15,359 bases of DNA, taken from Victivallales bacterium (GTDB lineage Bacteria > Verrucomicrobiota > Lentisphaeria > Victivallales > Victivallaceae). Each line of letters opens with the position of its first letter. Position 1 is the stretch's first letter. Below are positions 13,984-15,359 of the stretch, one piece after another. The notes under the pieces were generated by a model. The model was not told the DNA's origin. It did no database searches and saw only the letters and a program-made list of their open reading frames with translations. The stretch lies in the NCBI GenBank assembly GCA_019038735.1, contig JAHOYW010000145.1:1-15359 (forward strand). Reading direction: 5' to 3'. The position numbers and the translations under genes are program-made.

Positions 13984-15189
13984 TTAGCCTTTATCTATGA
14001 CGATGCTTTTTCTCTGGAAAGTTGGTATGTCCAGATCTTCGCCTTGATGGCTTATTGGAGAAGTATTTAAGAAGATTCCTCTGGAAATATTTTGCAGTGG
14101 TAATTCGGCTTGTTCTAATTCTGAACCGAAAAGACTGTCAAGTTTTGGTTTTTCTTCCTGCACTGGAGACTTTTCAATACCGAAATTCATGTGCTGTGTT
14201 GCTTCTGGCGTGATAAGGGTTTTATCAAATTTTATAGCAATAGCACTTATTTGTACTTGATCTTTATAATTCTCGGCAGTGTTTGCGCCGATAATTAAAT
14301 TGCATTCAGGACTGACAAATTTCTCAAAGGATTCCAGAGTCTTTTTGGTTTCGTCAATTTTTAAGTCCTTGCCACCAGTTAATGAAACTATTACAGTGTC
14401 GGCTTCTTTTAGCTTTTCCATACCGCCAAGCAAGGGTGAATCAAGCATTCGCTGAAGCGCGATATGATTCCGATTTAGACCGTCACTTGAATTTGCGATA
14501 CCTACTCCTATACTGGCAAAACTCTTCTGTTGATTCAATGCTTCTTTGATGTCGGTCAAACTGGCGGCAAGCAGATTTTTATGACTGATGATCTCACTGA
14601 CTCCGATAATTGTTCTGGCAAGTTCATTATCTGCCATTTTGAAGGCTTCATCAACGGGGGTGTCGCCAGACAAATTCGTGAAGAGTAAGTCATTCGGCAG
14701 GTACAATAAAACATCAGCTACGGGCAGTAATTCCTTGATGCCGTTTTCAGCTATGCGGCGTTTACTGTGTCCTTCAAGGGAAAAAGGCATGGTTATGATA
14801 AATATTGATGCTATGTTAAGTTTTTTGGCTATCCCTGCACATGCCGCGACGCCTCCGGTAGCGGTTCCGCCACCAAGTCCACCAGTAATAATCAACAGAG
14901 AACTGTCGGCGAGGAGGTCTTCAATATTAGCGCGTTCGCGGGATATGGAACGTTGTCCTTCGATAACATTTCCACCACAGCCCTTGCCTTGACGCCATTT
15001 AGAATCGGCAAGGAATTTCTGTTCGTCCTTAAGCGGGGAATTATCCAGTATATCTGAATCAGTATCAACTGCCAGTAATTTTAAATGCGTGGCATATGGA
15101 GAATCTGCCAGTCTGCTGACAATATTGACTCCGGCACCGCCAAGTCCTATTACTGTAATTATTTTTTTATTTTCAGTTTCTTGTTCCAT
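13984..15189 (-). CDS. ftsZ: Cell division protein FtsZ (divergent)
   Basis: This 401-residue tubulin-like GTPase assembles the division ring. It has GLGGAG (15-20), VDTD (41-44), the tubulin signature TGGLGGGTATGG (102-113), MPFSLEG (134-140), LPNDLLF (164-170) and EAFKMADNEL (181-190). After a linker (about 338-383) comes the C-terminal peptide DLDIPTFQRK (385-394), which in FtsZ binds FtsA and other partners. The T7 synergy loop is altered: NLLAASLTD (205-213) replaces the usual N-x-D-x-x-D. Asp213 aligns with E. coli Asp212, but Ser210 replaces Asp209 and Ala208 replaces Asn207. GTP hydrolysis may be slow or use other residues. An AGAG lies close to the ATG. The ftsA-like frame upstream ends 5 nt before it. 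A plain bacterial tubulin paralogue is the alternative, but the intact tail argues for FtsZ. Confidence 0.92.
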   Translation of the reverse strand: MEQETENKKIITVIGLGGAGVNIVSRLADSPYATHLKLLAVDTDSDILDNSPLKDEQKFLADSKWRQGKGCGGNVIEGQRSISRERANIEDLLADSSLLIITGGLGGGTATGGVAACAGIAKKLNIASIFIITMPFSLEGHSKRRIAENGIKELLPVADVLLYLPNDLLFTNLSGDTPVDEAFKMADNELARTIIGVSEIISHKNLLAASLTDIKEALNQQKSFASIGVGIANSSDGLNRNHIALQRMLDSPLLGGMEKLKEADTVIVSLTGGKDLKIDETKKTLESFEKFVSPECNLIIGANTAENYKDQVQISAIAIKFDKTLITPEATQHMNFGIEKSPVQEEKPKLDSLFGSELEQAELPLQNISRGIFLNTSPISHQGEDLDIPTFQRKSIVIDKG

Positions 15190-15194
15190 GATCT

Positions 15195-15323
15195 CTACAT
15201 TTTAATTGATTTATATACGTCTGACAGCGAACGCAGGAAACGACTCGCCGCACCGTCCGCACTGTTCAAAAGTTTTTCCGCAATACTGCTTTTCTGTCTG
15301 GAATTAACTATTTGATTAAATTC
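15195..15323 (-). pseudogene. In-frame continuation of ftsA after a TAA: putative amphipathic membrane helix
   Basis: After the TAA that ends the ftsA-like frame, the same frame stays open for 42 codons to a TAG lying 5 nt before the ftsZ ATG. Its end, ASRFLRSLSDVYKSIKM, places F, L, L, V, Y, I and M on one face of a helix and R, S, D and K on the other. This resembles the C-terminal membrane-targeting helix of FtsA. There is no ATG start of its own. It may be the true C-terminus of FtsA cut off by a nonsense mutation or base-call error, or a relic; a separate small protein starting at a TTG is less likely. Confidence 0.45.
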
Positions 15324-15359
15324 TTAAGCATATTTCAAAGTTCCACAGAGTGTGGAGTA
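15324..15359 (-). CDS. ftsA: Probable FtsA C-terminal fragment (gene enters from the right edge)
   Basis: Only 11 codons and a TAA are inside the window. They read YSTLCGTLKYA, which fits the end of the FtsA actin-like core (family pattern Y-A-T-x-x-G-L-x-x-Y-A/G). ftsA directly before ftsZ is the standard gene order. FtsA anchors FtsZ filaments to the membrane through a C-terminal amphipathic helix; here the frame stops before such a helix. With so few residues visible the identification leans on context. Confidence 0.5.
   Translation of the reverse strand, partial: YSTLCGTLKYA

Overview
This 15.4 kb chromosomal window looks like it comes from a bacterium of the PVC superphylum, most likely Lentisphaerota or a near relative. 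The window has no rRNA or other phylogenetic marker, so this rests on a MurB-Ddl fusion protein, a divergent FtsZ that keeps its C-terminal tail, an NfeD locus with two FloA genes, REP-like palindromes between genes, and moderately low GC content. No tRNA, rRNA, CRISPR array, insertion sequence with a transposase, or phage gene was seen.

Positions 1-4964 (minus strand) hold a tight surface-polysaccharide operon. In transcription order it encodes a PLP sugar aminotransferase, a GT2 glycosyltransferase, a hexapeptide-repeat acetyltransferase, a Gfo/Idh/MocA sugar dehydrogenase, a polytopic GT-C type glycosyltransferase, and an unrecognised protein that runs off the left edge. Junctions are TAATG overlaps, a 20-nt overlap, or gaps of 11-16 nt. 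Dehydrogenase, aminotransferase and acetyltransferase together match the WbpB/WbpE/WbpD (WlbA/WlbC/WlbB) logic for a 3-acetamido sugar nucleotide. The GT2 and GT-C proteins would build or transfer the glycan on lipid carriers.

Positions 5129-10051 (plus strand) hold a membrane-microdomain operon: a TerB-like domain protein, a long NfeD protease/OB-fold protein with an unusual Lys/Glu-rich insertion, two tandem flotillin-like FloA paralogues (the first lacking the usual C-terminal tail), and a small acidic single-pass membrane protein. A palindromic element bounded by an exact 18-bp direct repeat sits between nfeD and the first floA. A second group of REP-like palindromes follows the operon.

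Positions 10367-10965 are an AT-rich BrnT/BrnA-type toxin-antitoxin module with a strong promoter overlapped by a perfect 11-bp inverted repeat, a likely autoregulatory operator. Positions 11105-13345 hold hisI and the murB-ddl fusion.

Positions 13370-13943 (minus strand) hold a nucleotidyltransferase/small-protein pair whose genes overlap by 59 nt and whose promoter suggests a leaderless mRNA. Positions 13984-15359 (minus strand) hold ftsZ and the 3' end of what appears to be ftsA. The ftsA reading frame has an in-frame TAA just before a segment that looks like its membrane-binding amphipathic helix. murB-ddl, ftsA and ftsZ together look like a rearranged division and cell wall (dcw) cluster interrupted by small accessory modules.
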